Shown here: in pieces, positions 25,401-40,400 of the stretch
Position numbering within the stretch: position 1 is the first letter of the stretch
Layout of the letters: the number at the start of each line of letters is the position of its first letter
DNA from: Sinohyriopsis cumingii
Lineage: Eukaryota > Mollusca > Bivalvia > Unionida > Unionidae
Direction of reading: 5' to 3'
DNA length: 64,000 nt
Assembly: GCA_028554795.2 (NCBI GenBank)
Contig: CM068838.1
Coordinates: forward strand, 86,742,944-86,806,943
Position numbers and translations under genes: made by a program
Notes under the pieces: generated by a model
Seen by the model: the letters and a program-made list of their open reading frames with translations, nothing else
Databases searched by the model: none
What the model was told of the DNA's origin: nothing

Positions 25401-28400
25401 ACCATTAAAACCAAATAATCCATTTATATGTAGAGATTAATCATAGTGATTTACCTGGGAAGATTTGACGCTTAGATCCCTGATATTCCTGGTAAATCTG
25501 GATCTCAAAGTGGTCCAATCCTGATTCCATATCATAGAATTTAAAGTTTGCAGACAGCTGGCTTCTGGATACCTGCAAATTATGGTAAAAATTATGATTT
25601 ATCCAGATTCTTACTAGATAATGTGAAGGAAGTATGATGTACACTAAGCAATCTTTATTTGGCAGTTCTCTAAAATACAGTATCATCATAATGTACATAG
25701 ATATGCAATTTTTCTTATTAAGTTAATATCGAAGTTAATTGATAAAAATAGAATTATTTCTATCGAAGTTAATTGATAAAAATGGAATTATTATTTCTAA
25801 TAGAGTAGAAACTATCTTGAAAGTGCCCTCTTTCTGCCAAAATACCTTGTCTCTAGAAACAGGTCAAAACACTGTATAATCAACATATCTGTGCACTGAG
25901 AAACTTGAGACAATTGTGTCTTATAGCAATTCTCTTTCAAGACGTCTTTTACTGTAATTGGCAATATTTTTATGTCTCCCCATTGGCAAACTAATGTTCT
26001 TTTTATTCATTAACTTCTCACTATTTGCTTCTTCACTACCTATATAATACACTGTATCAGGAGTCAAGCAAGACATGAATTTTTGAAAGTGACTTCTCCT
26101 TGAACATGGAAAAGTGAGAGCAAAGCAAGAAACACACACACACACACACACTGAGTATGTACATGAGTGATTTGGCTCTCTTATTTAGAAAGAGGGATTT
26201 TCTTAACATAATCACTCACTTTTTAGCTTTGCAACAAAAATCCATTGATAGGATTGCAAATTTATGGTTTAGAACTTGTCTACAAAGTAGAAAAGTCGAG
26301 AATTAGATATTATTTGCTTCACTGCTTTTTTGTATTCTCATTGATGTAAAATACAATCTTACAGAGCTTCTCAAACTCCATGCTTAGCATTGTCCTACAA
26401 AATTATATTTTTTTCTGAATTCACAAAGGTACATATTTATTAGCATTCTCATAATGTCGTAATTCTTATTCAAAGTATGCCTTTCTGTTATTTCAAATAT
26501 ATGTTGATGGCTTAAATGTAACGTGTTACATTTGTCATTTTCAGTTATGTGTTAGACAAGGTCATACATGTTTTAAAAAAACCCAACAACTATTATATTA
26601 TATTTTGCATGTTCTATATATTGTATTGTCTTTTCATCTGCTTTTAACATGGGCAACGTAAGGTCTATATGTGTATTATTTCATCATAAATGAATATTAT
26701 CTGTGTGCCTGTTTGTTGAATTATGAAATACTTTTATGTCATGATAGTAAATATTTCACAAAGAATTGGTCAAACATGGACACATTTCAGGAAACAAAGT
26801 ATGCATATAGCTATTTCTAGTGTCACAGACCCTTTCACTAGCTCAACCCAGCCCCCATTTTCTCTATACTAGCAGTAGTTTGCATGAATTGGTTGGTGCA
26901 AGGTCACAATTCTTCATGCATACCTTTATCTCGATTAATAGCATGTCAACCGCTATTCTGTATGAACATCAATCCTACTTATTTATTTCACAGATCAACA
27001 GTCCGGCACAACATAAAATTTACTTAGTTCCATTCCCATAATCGTACAGATGCTTGAAATGAGGGCAGCATATAAAAGTTAAAGTTACTATTTACTAATA
27101 AACTGAATGAAATGTTCAAGTTCCTGGGTAGTAGCGACTTACTATGCCCCATTACATATGGACACCTACAGCTTCATTGTTGTCACCTAGCTACATTGTA
27201 TAAATAATGTTGTAAATAAACCAATTTTAACACTGTATTACACATCTTAATACACTGTTGTCACTTAATAAAAGGAGTATGATTTTACTTTGCTTCGTGC
27301 AATTTTAAAAGAAGAATTCATTTCATTTTACCAGGAAAAATACTTTCACTTTAGCCAGAGAAAATGCAAAGGAAAGGAGAGGGGAAAAAAGATTTTGGTA
27401 CTTAGCAAGTTTCTGAGTATTTATGTAAATATGTAAATATCAGGGAACCACAAGGTAGATTAGTTCCAGAAAACTAATTGTGACATCCTGTAAAAATAAA
27501 TCCATTATTATCATTATCATCACCATTATTATTAATATTATCATTTCAAATCTTCCTCTACAACTTGTGCATAATGGGGTCCAAACACAAAGGCCTCACT
27601 ATAAATGATGGTGAGAGTTACTAAGGAATGTCCCAAAAATTAAGAAAGTGATGTGATCTCCACTGGACATTGAGTAACTGGGGGTGGGGGGTAGGTAAGT
27701 ATAATAGAGCAGTTTAATGGCAGTTAATACTCATTATTTATGTTGTGAATAATTTTCAATAAAGTGATTTTTTTTGTTGTTGTATAAATTACCTTTTTTC
27801 AAGACACTTAACAGTGAAATTTTTAACAACATTATTCCAAGAGGTTTCAACAATCATGACATGTACATGAAAACCTTGCATATTATGTCACTGCAAAAGC
27901 TTCCTCTTTTCCAAATATAGGATCATTATTTTGTTAAACAACTGCCAATGTTGAAACTCAATTTGTTTTAATTGTTCTGAAAGAAATACTGATGTCGTTG
28001 TTTCAATGCAAGTAACTGAGAAAATTCTAATCCTTGACAAAATCTCTGAATGACATTATTCAGGAATTTTAAATTTACTACAAATTCCAGAACTCACTTC
28101 TCCATAATGAACTGTATCTGCAAAATAAACCTTTTTATTCTCTAAGTACTCATTTTGCATGATTGCCTTATCTTTGATTACATTTGTGAATGAGAAGGCT
28201 CATTTAAGGATCTTTAATTATATTACTTACATATTAATATTCATAACAGTGTTTGATTGATCAATTCAAATGAGTTGACTGACACACGACCATGACCACT
28301 TGCACTTATGCAGGTAGGATTTTACCAGCCGTTAAACTTTTTTTTTATTCCACCCCCCTTTAACTGATTTATTACAAAAGATGTAGTAAATCTGATAATA

Positions 28401-31400
28401 TAAAGCAGGTCTTCCCTTAAATGAATGTAATTACACAACAAATACTTCCACAAGCTGGAAATCAAAACAGTGAGTACTTAACATGGTTCCCACAGAAATG
28501 CATACGGATGTAGCTGGGATGGTAGATCTAATATTTTACATTTGAATACAAGAGGGCATATTGCAGTTATGATGTTTACACTGAACCAATTAAAAGATGT
28601 TACTAAAACATAAATTTCACATGATAAAACTCATTTAATTGGCATTTATTTATTCAGGTGTTGCCACCAGTAGGGAATAGTGACATTTTCATTGATCAAA
28701 ATTTTGTCAAATGTTGCTCTTCATGACGTTAGTTCAAAATTTCTGTGTACTAACCATTTCTTTGACACAATGAGTAATAAATCAAAGTTTCCTTTGCCAA
28801 TTTAGATTAGTTTTCTTCATGTATAACAAACAGGGGCCAATTTTTTGGTATTTTCAGTGAAAAAAATGGGATCACATCTGACCCTGTATAATAAGCAGGT
28901 TCATGGGTTATCCAGGTATGAGTTATTGAGGGAGTGGTATATTATTAAATGTACAGTACCTAGTAAATTAATAGAACTCTGGCATGCGGTTTCTGACCCA
29001 AAAATTTATACCTTGAACTGTTGCACAAAGTGTAGTCAGATATTGTGAAGAAACTTTGGTGAAATAATAGCAGCAAACAGCTTTGGAAGTTAGGTTTATC
29101 ATTAGAAAAACCTTTCCTAACTTATTTTCTAAGTTTTATAAAGAAGAGTATAGGTACTGTTGATATGGTTACCAAGTTTTACTGACCTGGAAATCATAGT
29201 CTATGCCTTCCTCTGCACCATCATTAACATACTTCAAAACAGGCGGAGTAAGATCAACTATGAAGCTATTTGTCACTGAAGTGATCTGGTTGAGAGCATT
29301 GTTTGTGGTCCGTAGCAGTGACTTAATTCTGTCACGGTGTTTGAGATGGAAGTTCTCCCATTTAGCTAAAGTTGTTGTATTGTCATACGCCACCCAATCC
29401 TTGATGACCTGATAGTCACTACCATCATTTCTGTGAAAAGAAACTTAAGCTTATTAATGGATGTGTACACATCATTACATTTAAAGTACTGAAACATTTT
29501 CTTCTTACTGTTAATCATTGCATTATTTGACTGAATCATTGTAAACAGGAGTACCATGAACATCATTTATGCAACTGTGTGGAAACCATTTTTTCACAAA
29601 ATTTGGTTCTGGTCTGTGATGTAGATTAATTTCATTGTGCAGAAACCATTTTGTTTTTATAGTTTTAGCCACCTTAACCTCTGACCCCCAAAATCAAAAA
29701 GCTTCTTGTTTACCTGAGCTATCAATAAAGTTTGGTTCAAGTATATGATACAGAACTGATGTCATTGTGTGGAAACCATTTTTCTTCACTGAATCACAGT
29801 TACTTTGACCTTTGACTTTCGAGTCTGAAATTAATAGGCTTCTTTCTTAACTCAAGTACAAGTCATCCACAAACTTTGCTAACTGAGACGGTGGAGAACT
29901 GAAGTTATCATGCAGAAATCATTTATTTTCATTTGATCATAATGACCTTGACCTTTGACTTTTTGACCTCAAAACTGTGAGATTATTCCTTACTCTAAGT
30001 GCAAGTTATCCAAGAGTTGTGTCACTGTATATGGTGGACATTGAGAGTTACTCTATGGAAAGAAATGGAAACTAATGGATGAACTGATGGTCTGGTTGTC
30101 AGATGGACAACATTATAATGTAATAAAATACTGTCCTACATATTGGGGACAAAAAATTCTACAACAACAGTATTTGTTCTGGCAATATACAAAATATCTA
30201 CAAGTAACAGCCACTATATCACTCTTGAAGAAGGTAAAACCCTGTCTTGCAAAATTCTAAACAATTCATATTCCTGAAAATCTGAAGATTTGCAATACTC
30301 ACTCTGCCCTTTGCACCTGGACTTCATATTGTTGTATGAGAGATTCCGGGTCATAAAAGTTCTTCCACTGTATAGCTACTGTGACTTTACTGGAACTGAA
30401 AGCCAGATCCTGAAAACCTGTCAATTCTCCATCAATCACCTGTCCCTCAACTGGTGGTGTCAAGTCTATCAAAACACCATTTGAACTTGCAGAAACATTC
30501 AGCATCTTGTGTCCCCTATTATAGGCCCACACAGTGGAATAGTATTTGCCTTGATGTACTAGGTAGTTTTCTGGTTGTAACTCAACACAACTCCTGTGTG
30601 TCTTCTGGTCAAATCGCGTGAGATTGGCAACATCATTTTTACCAGGCCCTGTGCCCACTATTACTGCATAGCCAGCAATTCCAGATTCTTGGTCAAAGAA
30701 CCCCTCCCAGTTGGCACATAACTGAAACATGTATATGAAAATGCATTTGGTGTAAGTGTAAAAAAAATTACAACTGTAAAATAATGTTTTCCACAATAAG
30801 GGTGCAGGAATTTAGCTAAGAACTTCAAGTTAGCTGGGCTTGTACTGTGGCTGTAACTACTACAGCCACAGTACCAGCCCAGTTAACTTGAAGTTCCTAG
30901 TTGAATTCCTGCACCCTGAATTCAAAGTCTTAGTGGTTCATTGATTGATTGATGAGGATTTTATGGCACACCAGCACTGTTATGCCATACAGCACCACAA
31001 AAAGGGGTCAAGATAAATGATTCACGCATGAAAAGTGGTTCATAATCAAAGTGTGATATAAAACAAAAACAAAACAATGAGATGGTGTGGATAATACATG
31101 ATGTTGTTGTGAGTTTAATGCCATTTTTCACCACATGGTAGCCAGCCTATACATGGTGGACAGAATAACTGGTGCAGGAAGAACCCAGGAAAAACAGTAC
31201 AAACCAATGAAAAAACCAGAAGCTAATGGCAAGATAACTCACATACCCAACAGACTTCAGACTCGAACCTATGTGGACAGAGTTGAGTTGGCAGTGATTG
31301 GTAAAAGATAGCACTTTAGACCATATGGCCACCCGGGGACCCAATATTATATGAATGTTCCTGATCAATGGGTAACATAAATGACATTTATAAAGGTTAA

Positions 31401-34400
31401 TTATATGCGACCTAACATTGTACTGGCCTGAGATTACCTAATAAGACAATACAATTTCATTAATTATGAATGGATCAGAAAAGAAAACATCCCTGCTATA
31501 CAAATGGCCCCAAAAAGCCTCATATAGCTCACCTAGCTGATATAACTTTACAGGTAACCATTTGCTAACCAGGTTTATCACAAAGTCAGTATACTTTACA
31601 TGTATTATGTACAGTGTAATTTTTTTAAATATGACAACATGTTTACATATCACTTTATCTGATTCAACTGGTCGAAATAAGCCAATTAAATTTTCTTGTG
31701 CAGTATTTTCTTTAGTGACAGTGGCTGTTAAATGTTAACTTATAGGAGTAAATAAACTCACTTCTTTTCACACAAGAATGTGGACAGAAACCAGTCACCC
31801 AACTGATAGAACATTAACATACCACAGTATTTTTGCAATGTAAAATAGCTTAGATAATCTAAATAATGATTCTATTAGGTGATGCAATTTTAACTCTAAA
31901 TAATGCTTATCTATGTCTACTGTAGTCTACTGTTCTAAACCAAATTCTGAAAATATCCTATCACGAATACATTACAGTAAATCTGGAATTTCTGCATCCA
32001 GTAATCATCCCTTATCATGAATATCCAACAACTGCAATGCTTAGTAGTGAAAATGACACACTTTAGCTGTAGATATTGATGTCTTACCTAACCTGAGTCA
32101 AACTATGTGACATCACATTGAACTTCATTAGACTATATGTTTTTAAAAATGATGTTGCCTGAGTCAAATTTTCTACTTTTTTCATAAGGACATTTACTCT
32201 CTGAATTAAAAATAATCTACTTTTAAATGTTACTGTTTTAAAATTTGACTGGAGCCTAGGACTATTTTTAAGTGCAACAAATGAAAGGTGCAGTATCTGA
32301 GTCAGAATGAACAAATTTATTTTTTCTTCTTTCTCTCTAAACTATTTCCATGATGTGATTAACAGAATTGCAAATGGGTAATGATTTAATAGTAAATTTA
32401 TGAAACTCAAATAATGTTTAGCTTCTTCTTGCCAAGTCTTGCAAAAGCTGGACATTAAACTTGTTATTGCTATACTCTTATGTTGTCCAAGGCATGAATA
32501 ATATGCATGTGTCACTAAAGTCATCCAGGAGAGATCTTCAAAGTTACATTTATAGCTGAAGCTTTCAACTGTACTCTACACAGAAACCTTGCTTTCACAT
32601 GTCTACACAGACACATGGCTTTCACATGTCTACACAGACACATGGCTTTCACATGTCCAAAAATTATACTTTTAAGACCAAGGGTTTCTTTACTCTTGGC
32701 AATTTAATCTGGAAGCATTTCAAGAGAAAAGTGAATTGGGTATTTTTAATTAACACACAAGTCAAACTGCAAATTTAAAACAACATGTGAAGAATGGCAA
32801 TGTATAAAATGCTATATACATTTTATAACATATAAATGACATAAGTTTCAGGCACTTAGACATGGTAATTTTATAGAAATTTTAAATTTTTCTTTCACAA
32901 AATGTATCAGACTTGCTCACAAAAATAAAATTAAAATTCATAGAAATAATTCTCTCCAAACTAACGTATAAACCCAGACATGGTTTTGAGAAGAAATACT
33001 GAAGAAATTTTTTATCCTTAACCCTTTACTCCCCAGGTACACTTTTCTATGCCTTTACCTTTGCCCCCTGTCTACGTATAACTATGCTTTTACCTTTGCC
33101 CCCCCCAATGCACTTCTACGCATTAACAGTATCTACTAGGAATATGTTACATCTTCCATTTAAATGTTGATTTGCCGTGAGGTAACCAAACGCTGGTAAA
33201 AAAAAACAAAACATCTTTACTAACATTCAATTTTAATGATGTCTTTCCTAACATTAGAACATATAAATCTAAATTTAACCGACCAATTATACGTAGGGAG
33301 GGTTTCCATGGCCGCATCAAAAATGACATTGTTGGCTGATTGTATTCCGTCGATTTGATGTAAATATTGTGTCCTTTCAACATATGTAAGCTACTCTCTT
33401 CTTAGAATGTGCAGCAAATACGGCAAGTCTTTTTCCATACATTGTAATGTATAATGTAACTTTAACATGTTTAAAACATGAAATCTGCCATAATTGTGGG
33501 GCATATAAAATAAAATAACAAAATTATGAATGTTTGTGTTGTTAATTTCTTCAATTCATTTCAATATGCAAAGTTTCAATCAAATCATATAACAGACGAT
33601 ACCGGAAGTGAAACTGTTTATTTACGAAAGGTATTCCCTGATCTCGTCATGGTGATGTTGTCCTCGTCTGTTGGTTACAGTGATTTGTCTAAAAGTGAAA
33701 ATGATTTTTCTGGATTCAGTTCCAACAAAACACCAGATTTTTTATAAACAATGAGGCCTTTAATGACGAAGGATCTGAAATTCTGTCATCAGATATCGAA
33801 ACTGAAATGTCATCAGACTACTCAAGTGACACTGACGATGATCAGCCAAACTGGTTTGCAGATGTGCAAGATATTGACAGAAGTCCATTTACTCAGCAGT
33901 CAGGACCATCATATAATTTGCAGGAAACAGCTCTAGAACTAGACTATTTCCATTTATATTTTCCAGTTGGACTTTTTGAAAAGATTTTAAGTGAGACAAA
34001 TAAATTTGCAGCTGAACAACATGTGGATCATAAATGAAATCAGTGATGCAAACTGGACAGAGACCAGTGTGCCTGAGATGTCTGCCTTTATTAGCATGTT
34101 GATCTTCATGGGGATAATCAAAGCTCCTGACTATAGTTTTTACTGGTCAAATTACAATTTTCTATCCAATGAAGGAATCAAAAATGTAATGCCACGCAGG
34201 AGGTTTGAAAAACTCCAGCACCTTCACCTAAATGATGACAACACCGATTTTCCTGCAGATCACCATAACTATGACAAACTTAAAAAAATACGTCAAATAT
34301 TGGATGAAGTTCTGGCAAACATTGAGAAAACATACAAGCCTCGCCAACATCAAACCACTCATGAAGGTTTTTATACATTTCTACATTCATTACAAATAAT

Positions 34401-37400
34401 CTATTTCTTTCCAACCGTAAATTGCACTGCAGACTCTCACATAGAGATCATTAAAACAAATAAATAAAAATTAAAACAAATGGCCCATAATATAATCATG
34501 CTAATTTGTATGTCCAATATGTACCACTCATGTGTGCATATCATATACACACAAAAACATACATTAGATATCGATAACCATACAACTCTGATCTATCACA
34601 TCTCCATTCATAAATCTAAACATTAGATTCATGAATATCTGAAACTTAATGCATACCTTTTCATAATAATACAAATAAATTAAAAATAAAAATAAATTAA
34701 CTTTTCATTCACTGATCCTATTTTAAATTTATATCAAAATTTCAAACAATACTTCATTAATACAACTGTAGAAAAGACACGTAAAGAAACCAAATTTGGC
34801 TGTATCATTTGCAACGTCCATCTATGCTGCATCGAATGTCACAGCCTGTTTCATCAAAGCATGGTCATGGTAGAGGAGTAACTGTGATGTGCTCCATTAC
34901 AATTGTAGATAGTTTTTTCTTACTGTCATGTTTGTTTGTTTTGTTCCTCAACATGAAAGTTTGAGAACAAGTGATTTACTAAATAGTTGATATTTATATT
35001 TGAGATCAGCTCTTCAGTGAAATGATACATCATTAGGTAAGATCTTTTCTTCCTCTCACATGTATAGGCCTTACCAGATAGACTTACATATATTATCCTT
35101 AACCACATCACTAATGACAAATAACAAGAACTCACTATGAAATATTTTTAATAACCTTTAATAAGCCCATGTATGGAAAGCAGGCCAAGTGAATGAATAA
35201 CTTTATAAAATATGTTTCTGTGAAGGCCATTGAATTGCGCTTGAAAAATCTAGAATATTAGTCACATGTAAAGTACGAATAATTTCAAGCTCCAAAGATA
35301 TTAACATGAAAACTTTGATGCTTAATTAATTTCATTGTTGCCAACAAAACAGTACCTGAGTTTTTCATCGACCATGAAATGAATCATTAAAGTCAATCCT
35401 TGCATGAAATAGAGTCTTATATCCAATTGAATCACACTACAGCCAAGAGTAAAATGCTGCCACGCATGCTCTAGTGGGTGCATCTAATTTTAGAAACAGG
35501 GATTTTCTAAATATGACCACTCACGTTTTAATTATGCTTTTAAAAAAATTATTGATAATTATAGGTTGTAATAATTAGTATGTACTGGTAATATTTTTTT
35601 CTATTTGTTGATATGATTTTCTTGGCTATGTTATGTTATTATCATTACAAAATGAGTGATATAAGAAAACAAGCTTGACCTTATGTACCACATTGATTTA
35701 TTCAATGTCGCACTGTGTAATATATTTTGGACTATTATTTTTTTAAATAGCTAAAAATGTAATCACAGAATGTTTATATCATGTTTCTTATGAATTTTAT
35801 ATATTCCTTAGTGTATATGCCAAATTAATTAAAATTACAGTCTGTTGACTGCCTAGATACTCCGATGTCCGCCATTATTACATTTCTGCCTCTTGTCAGG
35901 TTTGATTGTGACTTCTAACTGATATTACGAAGAATATAAACATGGCAGTGAAAAGTTTTAGTTAAATATTTTAAAAAATAATGTCACCAAGTATGCAGAT
36001 TAAATACATGCTGGAGTTTATATACTGATCTTTAAATTTCAAAGCACAAGTTGTAGTGATTAAAACAAAGCAACTTGTACATTGGTAGCTGTTTTTATGA
36101 CCAAATGATGACAAATAATAACTTATGGTAATCCGGCATTAATAACAAATGCTGACTTGTGGTGGAAATGATTAGGTCATTTTTAGGCTATTCCAGGAAT
36201 GCAAGAATATATTTTTTTTAAAGATGATGTTGCTTCACAGTTTATGTGTTTGTTTTATGGGGAGCAAGAGTATGATGCTGTGAACATCATATGGGAGGCA
36301 GAGATAAAAGGGTTACATTTTTATATGGGAAGCAAAGGGTTAATTATAACATTGCACAGTTTGAATGTTTCTAATATCAATACCTCTGGGGTGGAGATGC
36401 ATGACATCAATGTTTTTCTCAGTTACACTCTTTTCTTAGCGTGCAGTGGAGATGCACAACAGTTTTGATATGTTTTTTAAAGTGTTTTGCAAAGTTCTTT
36501 TGGCTGCTTTGGCTGGAACATTGAGCATCAACTGTCTTGCATCAAGACACAGCATGGCAGTTACCATCACTTGATCTACTTACAGTGCATTACTATATTC
36601 AACGATTCATGGATTTTATTAAATCTTCTAATGGACATTCTTCTCTACTTAGTGCTGATTGTTAAAAAATTTTATGTACTTTTTTCTTGATTACAAATTA
36701 TTTATTTTAATCCTTAATGTTATATTATTTTGCTAATGTTTTAAAATTTTTCTAATGAAATGTATGCATCATGTATTCTAAACTTGTTGATTTTATCTGG
36801 TTTGCATGGTTTCCATGCAAGGGGAAGAAGTCTGTATAGTGCCAAAGTCAATATCATGAGTTAATTAACTTGCTTTCTCTTAAAGAAAGGTTATGTTAAA
36901 GAGATAACAAAATGAATACATGGCATACAAAATGAGAAGTATTCTGATGAAAACCTCATGTTGATATGACTTTCCATTCATGAAGAGTAGTAACAGCAAG
37001 ATTTTTAAGTTTGATGTAGTGGTCATATTGGATACCAGACTGGCACCATTTTCATTCAGAATCAAGTAGACATGGTTAAGTCTTTCAGTGAAAACCCCAT
37101 CTTGATATGATTGCACACATAGCTGGGGTAGCCATAACAAGATTTTCAAGATGGTTGCTATGGTGGTCATATCATATGTCCAGGCAGCATTATTTTTAGA
37201 CTTAGGACCAACCAGACCTCACATGGTCTTCTGATAAAACCCCCATCTTGATAGGATTTTCTGTTCTGGAGAAGTGTTAACAAGATTTTCAAAATGGCTG
37301 CTGAGATGACCGTCGTAGATTTCAGATAGCAGCATTTTTCCACAGGACTGACTAAACATCATAGGAAGTCTTTTAATAAAACCCCATGTTGATATCACCA

Positions 37401-40400
37401 TCTATTTCAGAGGAGGAGCATTAACAAGATTTTAAAGCTGGCTGCTGTGCTCGACATTGTCGTTGTCTGAGTAGCAACATTTTCATTTAAGACCAGCTAG
37501 TCCTTGGAACGAATGTATGTGTAAAGTTTCATTTCAATCCTCAAAATAGTTTAGGAGTAGTAGTGATAATAAACTTGTGCAGACAGGCGGAAAATAAATG
37601 AATGATGACAGATGATGTTCAATGGCTGACTGACAACAGCACATCCAAAAAGCAGTTATTGTCTATGACAAGTAGAGCTAAAATTGGAATGATTTTTATT
37701 TCAGACTAACTCTGTATGTGTGATTATGTGAGTCCGAGACAAAAAATGACACAGATTATTTCAGAGATAAAAAGATATGAGGATAATAAACCTTATGATT
37801 TCAAAAGGCGTTTTTCTCTTGGTTACTGAAATATTTTCAGAAAAAACAATACTTTCAGCATTAAAACATCTTAAATTTAAAAATGCAACCGTTAACCTTG
37901 CTATATTTAATGAAATTTCATGCAGAATTGTTGGAAAAAGGATTCTGTATAATTCTGTATTACAAACACTGTAATGTTGCCACAATGGAGTCTAAATTCT
38001 GGAGGGTATGGCAGATTAAAAAGGTCCAAAGTATGAGGTTGGAACAATATGATAGCAGATCATGTTTTCAGCTGTGCTTAAATGAAGTACTAACCTTGTC
38101 TTGATCTTTGCTGAAATCCATATCTACCTTGTAGATCAAACCATCATACACTGTGCCAGGTTCTGGGGGAGTTTTATCCACTATGATTGGTGAGTCTCCC
38201 AAACCAACTGTAGTCATTTCCACTAAAAAATGTACAATTTAATCTTCATATTTCTGAAGAAAATTATCTGAACAAAATCCGTGTCTCCTGTTAGTCCCTA
38301 ACTTCTATTTTTTCACTCAGAATTCTTTCTTATTCCCACTACATGATAGAATAATAAATAAATTGATAGATACAAGATTGTACAAGTCTGCTTCAGATGT
38401 TACATCTCTGCCTAGTCGAATATGGATGTTCATAAAATATCAAGTTTATCAATCCTCAAAAGAGCTGAAGCAAACAGTGCAAGCAAGTGAAGCAAGTTTG
38501 TTCTGCAGTGAACTCCAGAATTTATCTTTAACAAAGGATACAAAGTTATCTACTCCTCCATCTATGTAAATTATTTTACAATACATTTGTTCTTTTTTGG
38601 AGTATTTCTGTACAATTTGGGAAATACAACTGAAAATAATACTGAAAGGTTCCACAAACTTCAATAAATTGCAGAAAGACTTTTCCTAAATTTACCATTT
38701 AGATATGACATTCAAAATTTTATTATCTGAATGGCATAAATTATAATGCAGGTTACCTTCACCAACAAAATTTCTTAAGCTTTGGATTGTGGATAAAATT
38801 ACTTACAAAAATTGCACCAAAAACTTTCAGAAGCCTTTCACATATATTGTTTAGTTAAATACAAAGCCATACTGTATTGAACCCTTTTCAAACTGAAGTC
38901 CAATTGGACAGGCAGTTATGTAGAACTGGACCTTTTTTCAGTCTGTAGTGTATCAGCATTTGGGAATACATATACGGTCAGTCTGGTTCTACAGAACAAG
39001 GTTTTCAAATATATTTTCAACATTATACACCAGTCTTTAAAGCATGCAATTCTCTACAAAGCCTTATATTTTCAATTGAAAATATTCATATTTAGAAAAT
39101 TCATTGCAAGTTAAAGATAAGCAAACTAGCTAACATAATTTTACAAAAATTTACAAATAAATTTTGATGCAATTTTTCTGTTTGAAATGATCATTTTACC
39201 TCTAATATGTAAGCATATGAAATGTGGAGGTGGAAAATTGTAAAATTAAATTAAGAATGTAAAAAATTATTACATTTTTATTAAATTTACTCATATAAAA
39301 ATAGGAAGTCTGTAGCTAACAATGATCCTTAGTGGAAGGTTGACAGATAAAACTGCTAATTTTACTCAACAGTTTCACTCCATAATAAACTGTATACTAT
39401 AGTAAAAATACCAGTGTTCTCTTGATATCTTTGTTCATTTCCAGGACTGCAATAAAATTTCATATTATGCACACATGTTTATACTTTTGCAATTGAATTG
39501 TTTGAAAAATACAAGTTACACACATACAGAATTCAAAACTTTGTTCAGGGTACATAGTTATTATCACTTTTGCAAACACAACTCGTACCATATTGCAAAT
39601 AATTTTCTCTGACAATGTGATATGTCAAACAGCTTAAGTGCAGAGGTACATTACTTTGCACACAACCAAATCTGGATGTTTCACCCATGCACAAAAATAA
39701 ACCTAAAAATGGCTTCATTGTCAGAACATCTTCTGGTGTCTGTTTTGGTGCCAAGTGTGGAGGGTGATTCTTCCACACTTGTTTCTGTGACAAGATGTTG
39801 TCAAACCTCTTTATCCCATATGAGATCAAAACAGTGATATATATGGGATCAAAACAGTGATATGCTAATGCTGCGGCTGGGTGATCAATCACCTCCCCTC
39901 TGACTTCAATAAACAGATGAACATTACAAGCAGTAAAGTTCTCAGTTGTCCAATTAGATTGAAACCACTCAAACTTATTATCGTCATTGTCTAAGTAGAA
40001 AAACACAACCAACCAGTTATAATTCACAGGACCCACTTCAACAAAATCAGCATCACCATCACCTTTGTTTAAGTTGTTAATTTTTCTCCAACAACATTGT
40101 CAAAATTTTCTTCAAAATCGGCCTCCAAGTCACTGCTGTCAATAACTTGCCTCTTGCATGGCATCCACAATTTCGATCTTTAGAATTCTTTTTTTGTAAT
40201 TTTTTAACCTTGTGGTCCCTCAACTACATAGCGCCTGTGTACCCTCTACCTTTATTACGTTCTTTTCAAAAGAGCACATTGTAAAATAATGACTTATACA
40301 TGATTAAATCTGTACAACTGCAGAATGCATTGAACATAAAAAATGGAGTGACATCCTGATGGAAAAGGTAAAGTAAGAATGGAGTCATATCCTGATGAAA

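Larger units (their letters stand above)
33022..36339 (+). mobile_element. piggyBac-type DNA transposon, 3.3 kb, defective
   Basis: TTAA lies on both sides (33018-33021 and 36340-36343). The left end is CCCTTTACTCCCC; the right end, read inward, is CCCTTTGCTTCCC. A subterminal block CTTTTACCTTTGCC (left) recurs as CCTTTTATCTCTGCC (right, inverted). It contains the broken transposase at 33640-34467; the second half of the element is non-coding. Confidence 0.92.

Noticed and set aside
38878..38900. Left end of the 39-40 kb piggyBac element
   Set aside because: CCCTTTTCA next to TGAA instead of TTAA is too weak; kept only as a guess in the element entry.
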